Shown here in pieces: positions 37,710 to 45,706 of a stretch of DNA of 64,000 nucleotides. Below the pieces are notes generated by a model that did no database searches, was not told where the DNA came from, and was given only the letters and a program-made list of their open reading frames with translations. A program made the translations under genes and the position numbers. Source of the DNA: Methanospirillum lacunae (GTDB taxonomy: Archaea; Halobacteriota; Methanomicrobia; Methanomicrobiales; Methanospirillaceae); the NCBI RefSeq assembly GCF_003173355.1, contig NZ_QGMY01000002.1, forward strand, positions 917,389 through 981,388, in the 5' to 3' direction. How positions within the stretch are numbered: position 1 is the first letter of the stretch; the number at the start of each line of letters is the position of its first letter.

Positions 37710-38289
37710 CCGAAAAGGGAATCAGGTATCTCCGGTTCTGTTCGCTGGAGGAGGCTAATACAACTTGATGATGCCTTTCAGCATGTTTGGAGTGAATACC
37801 AAGTCTTCCGGCAAAGAAAGTTCACGGGCGTATTATTACCGGAACCGGAATCAGATCCTGCAGAGAAGGAGAGAGAAGCGGTTTCTGGGGTTTTGCGTTC
37901 CGGAGGCTGCAATTGCCTGACCTGGAGGGGGTCTTCACCTCCGAAGGTTTGTCATGGATAGATTTGCTGTTGTTCGTGAAAGTTTGTTCCGTTCGCTGGA
38001 GAAGGAGGGCCGGTTCCGAATTGAAGAGGAGAATTTTGTGATATACCTGGACGGGATTGGATCATTTCAGATCGGGAGAGCCCAGGTGATCCTGGTTCTT
38101 ATCCGGTTAGGCGATGAGGTGAACCGGGATATGGATGGGGAAGTAGTCGGTGTGATGAGCCTGTCAGAGAGTGGAAAGGGAGTGAAGATGGTTATTCGGG
38201 AGCGGTTGTATGTTGCTCCTGTCAGGAGGGTGAAGCGGGTATTGGAGGGGAAGGAGAAGAAGGGGGCGTTGTTCGGGATAAAAACATAA
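37710..38289 (+). repeat. Island repeat block B (right of the PNP-TPR-PIN gene)
   Basis: About 580 bases matching block A (32600-33164) in direct orientation: the decayed left part with GAATACCAAGTCTTCCGG, the GGCTGCAATTGCCTGACCTG segment, an imperfect hairpin (GGAGGGGG...CACCTCC) and a complete ~110-codon gene. The 263 bases between the 1415-residue gene and this block are AT-rich and hold that gene's promoter region but no other gene that I can see. Confidence 0.7.
37954..38289 (+). CDS. Conserved ~110-residue protein, copy B (unknown function)
   Basis: A 111-residue protein starting MDRFAVVRESLFRSLEKEGRF, homologous over its full length to the product at 32832-33164. Most differences are conservative or at charged surface-type positions. 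The glycine-rich YLDGIGSFQIGRAQ and the SESGKGVKM loop are kept, as is the basic C-terminal RRVKRVLEGK. Family and function unknown. It lies 41 bases upstream of a small membrane protein gene on the same strand. Confidence 0.65.
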   Translation: MDRFAVVRESLFRSLEKEGRFRIEEENFVIYLDGIGSFQIGRAQVILVLIRLGDEVNRDMDGEVVGVMSLSESGKGVKMVIRERLYVAPVRRVKRVLEGKEKKGALFGIKT

Positions 38290-38330
38290 GATATTCTCTT
38301 TTTAAATACAATTAGTATTTGTGATAGTTA

Positions 38331-38642
38331 TTGGCTGAAATCCAATCAGATCTAACTGAGAAAAAAAGCATTTCAATAACGGATTTTATTGAGAATAATC
38401 ATCGATTGATAACAATAATCGGAGTTTTTGGAGGGTTATCTTCATTTTCTCTTAATTTTAATAATTATTACCTTACTTTTTCTTCACTCTCTATTTTTTT
38501 ACTCCTTTGTAATGAATTATGGTTTGCCTTTCCCAAAAATGAAATCGCTACGATGCGGATGTCCCTATTTGAAGGATTTTTTGTAATGTTTGTTTTATCT
38601 ATATTTTGGTTACATTATATCCTTTACATTAGGGACAAATGA
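38331..38642 (+). CDS. Small membrane protein (unknown)
   Basis: A 103-residue protein starting from TTG 38331 (MAEIQSDLTEKKSISITDF...). It has a charged N-terminus of ~25 residues and three hydrophobic segments (LITIIGVFGGLSSFSL, YYLTFSSLSIFLLL, GFFVMFVLSIFWL). Base composition is very AT-rich, like the 1415-residue gene and unlike the GC-rich repeats. Its last 53 bases overlap the next membrane frame, so the two could be one gene split by a frameshift. Confidence 0.5.
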   Translation: MAEIQSDLTEKKSISITDFIENNHRLITIIGVFGGLSSFSLNFNNYYLTFSSLSIFLLLCNELWFAFPKNEIATMRMSLFEGFFVMFVLSIFWLHYILYIRDK

Positions 38643-38871
38643 TTCTTTGTTACAGCTTATTTTTGTAGGCACCTTCATTTTTATTCCTATTTTTTATTTT
38701 GTAATTCATATCGGGAAGGATTTTCAAATATACAAAAAGATTCGCTTAATATCTCAAAAAAGTCTATTCTTTTCACCAATAGTTAGATCACTAGCATTTT
38801 TTATTTTATTAGAAATTGCAATTCTTATCACAATTTTAATAATCTGGCTATATCAAAACTACTTACATTAA
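38590..38871 (+). CDS. Small membrane protein, possibly the second half of the preceding gene
   Basis: A frame of 93 residues with two or three membrane segments (LLQLIFVGTFIFIPIFYFVIHI and LAFFILLEIAILITILIIWLY). The only starts are TTG codons inside the previous gene. The previous frame ends LSIFWLHYILYIRDK while this one reads LYFGYIISFTLGTND over the same bases, so a one-base change would fuse the two into one protein with four or five membrane spans. I cannot tell a true overlap from a frameshift. Confidence 0.4.
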   Translation: MFYLYFGYIISFTLGTNDSLLQLIFVGTFIFIPIFYFVIHIGKDFQIYKKIRLISQKSLFFSPIVRSLAFFILLEIAILITILIIWLYQNYLH

Positions 38872-38970
38872 CTGTTTTAATTAGAAGCCTTCAAAAAAAC
38901 TTTTATGGATAATTATAGAACCATTGCTCTAATCTTAGATGTTATATAAAAATTTGAGATTATGAATTAC

Positions 38971-39462
38971 TTATTTTTTTTTTATTTTACCAAGTATCGG
39001 ACTTTTCATAGAATCAATCGCGTCAATTAACTCTTCGTATCTAATTTCAATATTGTTTATTAGTTGCTTTTTCATTTCAGAAAACTCTTTAGGTTCATCT
39101 ATACGTCTATATGGTTCAGATGAAATTAATTCGAGAAAGTTGTTGATTGACTGACGAATTTGATTATTTGTGTGATTTCTGTTATTTTTAATATTTTTCC
39201 AGAATTCATCATAATCATAATTAATTTTGGGATTTGTCATATGGTTTGGGTGTCCATGTCTAAAAAACCAAATATTTTCCTTATTGTTGTAAATAGGCGC
39301 AACTATTTTCTCCATCTCCTCATGTAAATCAGATAATTGGTCTTTTACTCTGATTGCATGAGCATACCACCAAGTGACAATGATTAAACCTATTGTTAAA
39401 ATAGAGTAAACGAATGTGGAAATTGCACCGATAAAAGTCCAAAATGATGTATCGTCGATCAT
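38971..39462 (-). CDS. Membrane-anchored helical protein (unknown)
   Basis: A 163-residue protein with one N-terminal membrane helix (FIGAISTFVYSILTIGLIIVTWWYA, about residues 10-34) and a cytoplasmic, highly charged helical rest (IRVKDQLSDLHEEMEKIVAPIYNNKENIWFF, then RYEELIDAIDSMKSP). The single-anchor layout is common for small proteins in defence or stress islands. No family recognised. ATG 39462 opens the frame and the gene is AT-rich. Confidence 0.6.
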   Translation of the reverse strand: MIDDTSFWTFIGAISTFVYSILTIGLIIVTWWYAHAIRVKDQLSDLHEEMEKIVAPIYNNKENIWFFRHGHPNHMTNPKINYDYDEFWKNIKNNRNHTNNQIRQSINNFLELISSEPYRRIDEPKEFSEMKKQLINNIEIRYEELIDAIDSMKSPILGKIKKK

Positions 39463-39636
39463 AGTTTAGTAATTTTTCTTAAAGCTGGATTAATCTTATT
39501 AATTAATTGTCGCTTTTGTCGCTCCATTCATTCATCCACCCTCTCTTCTCCCCCGGTTTCAGTTCCCGGTTCAACCATTTATATACTCCCGCCGATTTCT
39601 ATTCAGCCATGAGAGATCACAGCAGGGGATTCGAAC

Positions 39637-40096
39637 ATGGCAGATTTCACACAGACTGCAACGGTGAAGACCGCCGTCAGGGAGCTTGCAGTTTCCATAG
39701 ACAGTATGGCAGCCTTCACCTCAACGAGGGCGACATCCTGACCAATAACCCCAGGATGTACGTCTTATGAACAGGCCGGAGTTACCCTTCCGGGAGTCTC
39801 GAAGGCATCCGAGCCTTAGGGAAAGGTCATCTACGAGAATAACGAGGCAAAGACTGTCGGGTCCATCAGCATCAAGGCTCCGACACCGTCAGCCTATCTC
39901 TGATATCAGCACCATCGTTGCCACCACCACCCTGAATACCGCAATGGGAGGCACTCCATCCCATGACCGCCCACAGGGCTTCTTCAGCTGCACCCATGTG
40001 CCATCACACCAATAGGGAACTTACTCGGTACGGTTTGCCCGTGATTCCGTCACCCTCTCATTTTATGAGGCTGATGCGATCGCTGCACTCGTATAA
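39637..40096 (+). pseudogene. Broken gene for a ~150-residue protein (family not recognised)
   Basis: A TATA-like TTATATAC at about 39579-39586 leads to ATG 39637 and a clear reading MADFTQTATVKTAVRELAVS, then stops and shifts. Coding text continues in other frames: SYEQAGVTLPGVSKASEP, KVIYENNEAKTVGSISIKAP, TIVATTTLNTAMGG, and ends RDSVTLSFYEADAIAALV then TAA at 40094-40096. At least four lesions separate these pieces. The intact protein would be a soluble, Thr/Ala-rich beta protein, perhaps a viral or tail-type structural protein; that is a guess. Confidence 0.6.
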
Positions 40097-40601
40097 CCAA
40101 AAATAATACCCACTTTTTTCCCTTTCCGAGGTATGGGAGTGAATTGGATATACGTAATAGCCGGAGCAATCTGCCTCTTTATCGGATGACAGTTCTCTCA
40201 GGCTGATATGACGAGAGCCTCCATCAGTTGTGAAGCGGGCTTTGCTGCCCGGATCATTCATCGGACTGAACCAGTCGTACAGTCAATATCTCTTCACTAA
40301 TGACTAAGATATCCAAATTAATTTGCGGAGTGAACAGATGTAAGGAGTGACATGTTTCAGGGAAAACACATTTCCACGATTCTTCTTTCTCTAGAAATGA
40401 TCTCAAACACTACCACGGAATATGACATCTGCTGATATTATCTGTAAAACTCAAAAGAGAATCCAGTATATCTGACCATAAACAAATTCAAACCTGGTAT
40501 ATTAGGGTTTTTCCATTCCGGACATCGTAAATACTAACAAATACTAAAATGAGATAAATTAGTATAAGTAATATTCATGCTTCTTTTTACTTCAGGTTAT
40601 C
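40097..40601. other. Gene-poor stretch with a possible Fic operator
   Basis: About 500 bases. Near 40131 a short reading (MGVNWIYVIAGAICLFIG) looks like the start of a small membrane protein that stops after 18 codons, consistent with more decayed accessory DNA. From about 40300 the text is AT-rich and looks like the upstream region of the Fic gene. Nothing else found. Confidence 0.4.
40531..40565. promoter_or_regulatory. Putative operator upstream of the Fic gene
   Basis: Two direct copies of ATACTAA (40531-40537, 40541-40547, 10 bases apart) and one inverted copy TTAGTAT (40559-40565) lie 37-71 bases before the Fic start. The Fic protein carries a C-terminal winged helix, so autoregulation through these sites is plausible. 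Confidence 0.45.
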
Positions 40602-41924
40602 ATGAAAAATCTTCCTGAAAAACCGCCTGACATAATGGACTTTCCACATATCAATACGGTGGTATCACGGTATTTTACTGATGAATCCTTCAGAATATCA
40701 GTGGACGGGTTCAATGACCGTTATCTCTACTGGGATGAATTGAAATACCGGATATCAGATAACCAGGAACGGCTGGATACCTGGGTGGCGATGAAAGTCT
40801 TTCGATCTCAGAGGATGGAAGAGATAGCCTATGCTCAACTCAACCTGCAATATCTCATACTACCAGAAATAATGAGAAGCCTTCACTCCTTTGATCGATA
40901 TCTCTCCGGAACCATTCAAATTCATAATCGATCCCTCACTCTGGACAAACGGTATATCGTGTCTTCTCTCATTGAAGAAGCGATAGCATCCAGCATTCTC
41001 GAAGGAGCGGTGACCACCCGTAGAGAAGCGAAGGAAATGCTGGAGCAAAAAAAGAAGCCGAAGAATTCCGGAGAACAGATGGTTCTCAATAATTATGAGA
41101 CCCTCCAAATGATTATCCGCAAAAAAGGTGACCCTCTCACCCCTGAATTACTTCTTGAAATACAACACACAGTGACAAAAGGGACCATCAAACCAGAAGA
41201 TGTTGGCCATTTCAGAACATCTAATGACATTAATGTGGTTGATGCAGCATCTGGAACTGTGTATCATATTCCCCCGCCACATACTGAGATTCCCATCCTT
41301 ATTTTTGCATTATGCGAGTTCATCAATAATGATGATGAAGAGCGATTCATTCATCCGATAATTAAAGGGATAATTCTGCATTTTCTGATTGGATACATTC
41401 ACCCCTTTAATGATGGAAACGGAAGAACCGCACGAAGCCTCTTTTATTGGTATACCTTATCCCGTGAGTACTGGATGATCGAATATCTCTCAATATCCCG
41501 GAGTATTCTCAGATCTAAAAGAAAATATGCATTAGCATACATTCACTCAGAATATGATCAAAATGATCTGACCTACTTCATCAAATATCAGATCGAATGC
41601 ATAAAAGAAGCCTTAGCTGAACTGATAGCCTACCTTGAGGAGAGGCAAAACTCTCAAAAGAAAGCCCATGAGATGATCCGCATATACCACGATCTCAATC
41701 ACCGGCAGGCAGAGATACTGATGGAGATGATGGATCATCAGGGACAGGATTTTACGATTCATCAGATTGCAGAAAAATTTAATGTTGTGTATCAGACCGC
41801 CAGAACCGATCTTATGCATCTGGAATCCCACGGGTACATTACTGTGACAAAGCGAGGGAAGGGATATTATTACTTTGTCACCGAGAGTAATCTGAAAACT
41901 ATTACTGACCTTTCAGTTCGGTAA
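40602..41924 (+). CDS. Fic-domain protein with N-terminal inhibitory motif and C-terminal winged helix
   Basis: A 440-residue Fic protein, which moves AMP (or a related group) onto target proteins. The catalytic loop HPFNDGNGRTAR is at residues 267-278, complete with His, the phosphate-anchoring Gly-Asn-Gly and the final Arg. The inhibitory helix motif SSILEG is at 130-135, with the blocking Glu at 134, so this is a class II self-inhibited Fic. Residues ~365-425 form a winged helix (DFTIHQIAEKFNVVYQTARTDLMHLESHGYITV). The preceding ~60 residues are linker helix. It stands alone at the right end of the accessory island. Confidence 0.92.
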   Translation: MKNLPEKPPDIMDFPHINTVVSRYFTDESFRISVDGFNDRYLYWDELKYRISDNQERLDTWVAMKVFRSQRMEEIAYAQLNLQYLILPEIMRSLHSFDRYLSGTIQIHNRSLTLDKRYIVSSLIEEAIASSILEGAVTTRREAKEMLEQKKKPKNSGEQMVLNNYETLQMIIRKKGDPLTPELLLEIQHTVTKGTIKPEDVGHFRTSNDINVVDAASGTVYHIPPPHTEIPILIFALCEFINNDDEERFIHPIIKGIILHFLIGYIHPFNDGNGRTARSLFYWYTLSREYWMIEYLSISRSILRSKRKYALAYIHSEYDQNDLTYFIKYQIECIKEALAELIAYLEERQNSQKKAHEMIRIYHDLNHRQAEILMEMMDHQGQDFTIHQIAEKFNVVYQTARTDLMHLESHGYITVTKRGKGYYYFVTESNLKTITDLSVR

Positions 41925-42089
41925 TCGGTCACAATTTCCCTGTTCACCTGGATTATCTTCGACCATAAAAAACCGGACAGGCCAGTCGCGGATCATTTCA
42001 ATAACCAATTCCTCTTTCTTTATCCCAAAATATGAATTCTTCGGATATTCGATTGGAATGAGAAAAAAATTCGTAGGATTAAATTTCAA
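41913..42089 (-). CDS. Small ORF after the metal-binding protein gene (doubtful)
   Basis: A 58-residue frame starting TTG 42089, 6 bases after the binding-protein stop: MKFNPTNFFLIPIEYPKNSY, then a helix-like GIKKEELVIEMIRDWPVRFF and a short tail. It ends 12 bases inside the convergent Fic gene. The composition is protein-like and it would be the last gene of the importer operon, but there is no family match I know and the start is weak. It may be the remnant of a longer gene. Confidence 0.3.
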   Translation of the reverse strand: MKFNPTNFFLIPIEYPKNSYFGIKKEELVIEMIRDWPVRFFMVEDNPGEQGNCDRLPN

Positions 42090-42095
42090 TTCTCT

Positions 42096-43103
42096 TTACA
42101 GTACCGGATAATAATACTCCCCTTTCTCCACTCCGGACACAAAAGTATCTGCATACTCCTTGAGAACATCATCAGGATAAATATCCTTAAACAAAGACGG
42201 ATGCAGGGCTTTAGCCACATATATAAGACCAGCCGGGCTCCTGGGACCATAGGCAAGATCTCCATTCAAAGCATACACCTGATTGTTCTTAACAGCTGAC
42301 AGAGTTTCAAATCCTGACCGATGTAAAATACCATCCCTGACCTGTTCCAGAGTTTTATCTGGTTTCAACGAGACTGCCTTGATTATCACATCAGGATTCT
42401 GACTCAGGACCCATTCAGCGGTAACCTTAGGCCATTGCTCACCAAGGCTGGCTGCGATGTTCTTTCCCCTGGCTACATCGAGTTCCTGATCTACACCGCT
42501 CCCCTTTCCATTTGCTGAATAATCTGAATACCCTTCAATATACACAGAAGGAATCTGATCAGGTGCCAGATTTGCGACACGTGAACTGACAAGATTCTGC
42601 CATTTATCTTTGAATTTCACATACACATCAGCACGATCAGAAGCTCCAAGGAGAGTTCCCAGTGCTTTAACATCATGATCAAGAGTATTGATCCTATAAC
42701 AGTCAAGGTAAGTCAGATTGATCCCTGCATTAAGGAACTGGTCACTGTTTTTTGGCTTGGAACTCGAATAACTAATCACTGCATCCGGTTTTAACTCAAG
42801 AACCTTTTCAAAATTTGGTGTCTGCCAGTTTCCCACACTGACTGCATTAGGAATATGAGCCATCAGAGCAGTATCTGACATAACACTGTCAGCAAGACCA
42901 ATTATCTTTTCACCAGCTCCAAGTGCAACCACCATCTCAGCAGAATCACTATTCAGACAGACTAATTTCTCAGCCGGACCTGGAAAAGTGAGTTGGTTCC
43001 CTTCTGAGTCAGTAAATAAGATTTCTGCAGAACAAATAGCAACGATACAACTGAATAAAACAATAAGAATAATAAAATTAGGTAATACAAATTTAGGATT
43101 CAT
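42096..43103 (-). CDS. ABC importer substrate-binding protein, FecB/BtuF type
   Basis: A 335-residue exported binding protein. Residues 1-26 are a signal peptide. The mature part shows the type III (helical backbone) fold: ILFTDSEGNQLTFPGPAEKLVCLNSDSAEMVVALGAGEKIIGL, then LKPDAVISYSS, VYIEGYSDYSANGKGS, and NPDVIIKAVSL. Such proteins deliver iron-siderophore, cobalamin or other metal complexes to FecCD-type permeases. I chose ATG 43103, with AGGA close upstream; TTG 43121 would add 6 residues. Its importer partners lie upstream at 44909-46791, with an ABC-2 pair in between. Confidence 0.88.
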   Translation of the reverse strand: MNPKFVLPNFIILIVLFSCIVAICSAEILFTDSEGNQLTFPGPAEKLVCLNSDSAEMVVALGAGEKIIGLADSVMSDTALMAHIPNAVSVGNWQTPNFEKVLELKPDAVISYSSSKPKNSDQFLNAGINLTYLDCYRINTLDHDVKALGTLLGASDRADVYVKFKDKWQNLVSSRVANLAPDQIPSVYIEGYSDYSANGKGSGVDQELDVARGKNIAASLGEQWPKVTAEWVLSQNPDVIIKAVSLKPDKTLEQVRDGILHRSGFETLSAVKNNQVYALNGDLAYGPRSPAGLIYVAKALHPSLFKDIYPDDVLKEYADTFVSGVEKGEYYYPVL

Positions 43104-43140
43104 ATGAATTCCTAAATACAATTCTTCATGCTCATATGAC

Positions 43141-43866
43141 TTAAAGTTTTACTTTTCTAAAAACGTGCACAGACAGACCAAGAACCAGGATACACAGAAG
43201 AGACAGAATTGTCAATTGAAATACCGGAATTGTTCCTGCCTGTATGAACCTGATTCCATCAATTGCAAAACTGAGTGGATTGACATGAGCCACTGGCTGC
43301 AACCAGGCAGGCATCTGATCATAGGGCATCATTGCTGATGATGTAAAAAAGATCGGCATTGAGATCATGGCATTTACGGCAGCATACTGATCATGATCCC
43401 CGACATGAATTGCGAGAGTGGTTGCACAAGAGGAAAGGAGGGCTCCGAAGATAAAGAGAATAAAATAGGTAAATACCAACTGCACAGGAGAATAGATCCG
43501 TGCACCAAGAAGGAACGCAATACAGAGAATAATCGTTGACTGTATCAGCCCCCGGATTGTTATGACCAGAATTTTTCCAAAAAGAATAGACTCCCGGGGA
43601 GGAGGCAAAGCTAAAAACTTATTGAAAAATCCGAGCATTCGATCCATTATGAGAAGCCCTCCACCTGCAAGTGAGGCTGACAGGATTGTCATTGCCAGGA
43701 TACCGGGAGTTACAAAGTCGATGTAATGATCAGTGAACCGTATTGGAAGAGCAAGCCCGACAAAAATCAGCCATGCAGCTGGCATAACCATAGCTGAGAT
43801 AAATCCCCATCTCCCTCTAAACCACCGGATCAGGTCTCGTTTGCAGTATACAAGAATTGGATTCAT
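43141..43866 (-). CDS. ABC-2 type transporter permease
   Basis: A 241-residue membrane protein with about six spans and the ABC-2/DrrB pattern (RDLIRWFRGRWGFISAMVMPAAWLIFVG at the start, FNKFLALPPPRESILFGKIL in the middle, MPAWLQPVAHVNPLSFAIDGIR late). It pairs with the ATPase encoded just upstream (4-base overlap) to make an exporter. It lies between the ATPase and the binding protein of a FecCD-type importer, which is unusual. Confidence 0.87.
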   Translation of the reverse strand: MNPILVYCKRDLIRWFRGRWGFISAMVMPAAWLIFVGLALPIRFTDHYIDFVTPGILAMTILSASLAGGGLLIMDRMLGFFNKFLALPPPRESILFGKILVITIRGLIQSTIILCIAFLLGARIYSPVQLVFTYFILFIFGALLSSCATTLAIHVGDHDQYAAVNAMISMPIFFTSSAMMPYDQMPAWLQPVAHVNPLSFAIDGIRFIQAGTIPVFQLTILSLLCILVLGLSVHVFRKVKL

Positions 43867-44867
43867 CCCCGCCTCCCGGTGACATTTCTAAACCTGCTCA
43901 GATTAAACGGAGATGTATCTTCAGTAGTACCAACTAAATGGAGAAATACATCATCAAGTGATGGCCTTCGAACTGACATTGAAAGAACCTGAATCCCCTG
44001 TTCAGTAAAGGCATCTTTTATAAGAGGAAGAGCAAAATCGCCATGTTCTGCATAAAAAATTAATTCATCAGATTCGGCTTTGGCAAACTTGACTCCTGGT
44101 ACATGTATTGGTGAATATTGTCCGAAGATAGAGATGGTTACAACATCCTGCGAGATCAGAGCTTTCAGATTTGTGGGAGAATCTACAGCCTTGATAACTC
44201 CTTTATCCATAATTGCTACCCTGTCGCAGTATCGGTCAGCTTCATCCATGTAATGGGTAGTAACAAAAATGCTCATCCCGTTGCTTTTAAGAGACCTGAT
44301 ATGTTCCCATATTTTTTTTCTTGCAGCAACATCAAGTCCGACAGTTGGCTCATCCAAAAAAAGCACTTTTGGATCATGCACAAGGGCTTGAGCCAGTTCA
44401 AGTCTGCGTCTCATCCCACCAGAATATACCTTGGCAAACTCATCAGCCCGGTCAGAAAGTTCAAGAACCTGGAGAACCTTTTCTGTCTTCTCTGCAGGAT
44501 TTCTAACGCCATAGAGTTCAGCAAACATCAAAACATTTTCCCTGCCTGTTAATCTGACATCAACTGCCATATCCTGGGGAACATAACTGAGTGATTCACG
44601 AACGGCTCTGGGAAATCGCTGAATATCATACCCGCAGATTTCAGCAGTACCCAAGCTTGGTGCAAGAAGAGTTGTAAGCATGAGAATTGTTGTTGTCTTT
44701 CCTGACCCGTTTGGCCCAAGTATACCAAAGATCTCATTCCCAACCGAGAGATTCATGTTGTTTACAGCACAGAGATCTCCATAATTTTTTGTCAGATCCC
44801 GGATCTCAATGCGGTTTTTTATGAGATCACCCTTTGCAATCTGTTCGTTTTCTTTTGTTGCTGCCAT
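43863..44867 (-). CDS. ABC-2 exporter ATP-binding protein (DrrA type)
   Basis: A 334-residue ATPase. Walker A is GPNGSGKTTTI near residue 54, the Q-loop VPQDMAV follows, the signature is YSGGMRRRLELAQAL and Walker B is VLFLDEPTVGLD; the His switch is VTTHYMDEADR. The C-terminal ~90 residues are the extra domain found in DrrA-like drug or lipid exporters (ending PSLDDVFLHLVGTTE). It overlaps the permease gene by 4 bases. Confidence 0.9.
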   Translation of the reverse strand: MAATKENEQIAKGDLIKNRIEIRDLTKNYGDLCAVNNMNLSVGNEIFGILGPNGSGKTTTILMLTTLLAPSLGTAEICGYDIQRFPRAVRESLSYVPQDMAVDVRLTGRENVLMFAELYGVRNPAEKTEKVLQVLELSDRADEFAKVYSGGMRRRLELAQALVHDPKVLFLDEPTVGLDVAARKKIWEHIRSLKSNGMSIFVTTHYMDEADRYCDRVAIMDKGVIKAVDSPTNLKALISQDVVTISIFGQYSPIHVPGVKFAKAESDELIFYAEHGDFALPLIKDAFTEQGIQVLSMSVRRPSLDDVFLHLVGTTEDTSPFNLSRFRNVTGRRG

Positions 44868-44908
44868 TCGTCACCTCCAATACTCACAATATTCAGACAA
44901 TTTTGTTA

Positions 44909-45706
44909 TCAGACTATGAGGGCTGAATTTACATTATTCCAGATCGGGAGAACATATCTCCCGGATTCTGTATTCACAAACTGCATTGGCACACCATAGA
45001 CTGAAATTATATTCTCTTCAGTCATGACTTCTTCAGCAGTACCAAGAGCTACAATGTGTCCTTTATCAATCAGCATGACCCGGTCAGCATAATGGTAGGC
45101 AAAGTTCAGGTCATGCACTGCGACAAGGATGGATTTCGTATGTTGTTCTGATAATTCCCGGATCATTGAAAAAACATCAATCTGATATTTAATATCAAGA
45201 GCACTGGTTGGTTCGTCAAATAGGAAAATATCCGGGTTCTGAGCAATAGTCCGTGCAATAAATACCCGCTGTCGTTCACCACCCGAGAGTTCTGTCAGCA
45301 TCTTTTCTGCCATAGGAGAGATAGCGAGGCGATCCATTGCTGCCTGGACCACATCGAGATCATGCTGAGATAATGACCATTCAACATGTGGTCTTCTTCC
45401 AAGAATGACTGCTTCAAGTACGGTTGCAGAAGTAAGATACTGAAAGTCCTGCGGAACGTACCCGATGATTTTTGCAATCGTGTGCTTAGAATAATCTGAA
45501 ATATTCTTCGTATCAAGAAAAACAGAACCACTATTCTGGCTGATGATTCCTGCAAGAGTTTTAATGAGAGTACTTTTCCCAGACCCGTTTGGTCCAATGA
45601 TACAGAGTACTTCACCAGGAGAAAGATCAAAGGAGATTGATTTCAATATATCAGTCTTTCCAAATCTCACAGACAAATCCCTGACTTCAAGTATCATGTT
45701 CCCCAT
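44909..45706 (-). CDS. ABC importer ATP-binding protein, FecE/BtuD type
   Basis: A 265-residue ATPase for a metal-complex importer. Walker A is IIGPNGSGKSTLIKTL, the Q-loop YVPQDFQYL, the signature LSGGERQRVFIARTIAQ, Walker B IFLFDEPTSALD and the His switch VAVHDLNFA. The start is ATG 45706, because the codon overlaps the TGA of the permease gene (TGATG); a frame open to 45922 only adds text antiparallel to the permease. C-terminal residues ~225-265 are typical of FecE. Confidence 0.9.
   Translation of the reverse strand: MGNMILEVRDLSVRFGKTDILKSISFDLSPGEVLCIIGPNGSGKSTLIKTLAGIISQNSGSVFLDTKNISDYSKHTIAKIIGYVPQDFQYLTSATVLEAVILGRRPHVEWSLSQHDLDVVQAAMDRLAISPMAEKMLTELSGGERQRVFIARTIAQNPDIFLFDEPTSALDIKYQIDVFSMIRELSEQHTKSILVAVHDLNFAYHYADRVMLIDKGHIVALGTAEEVMTEENIISVYGVPMQFVNTESGRYVLPIWNNVNSALIV

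Noticed and set aside
39891..39910. GATATCAGCACC as a possible second copy of the tRNA-Glu 3' end (attachment site)
   Set aside because: Only about 8 bases match (ATATCAGC), which is not more than chance.
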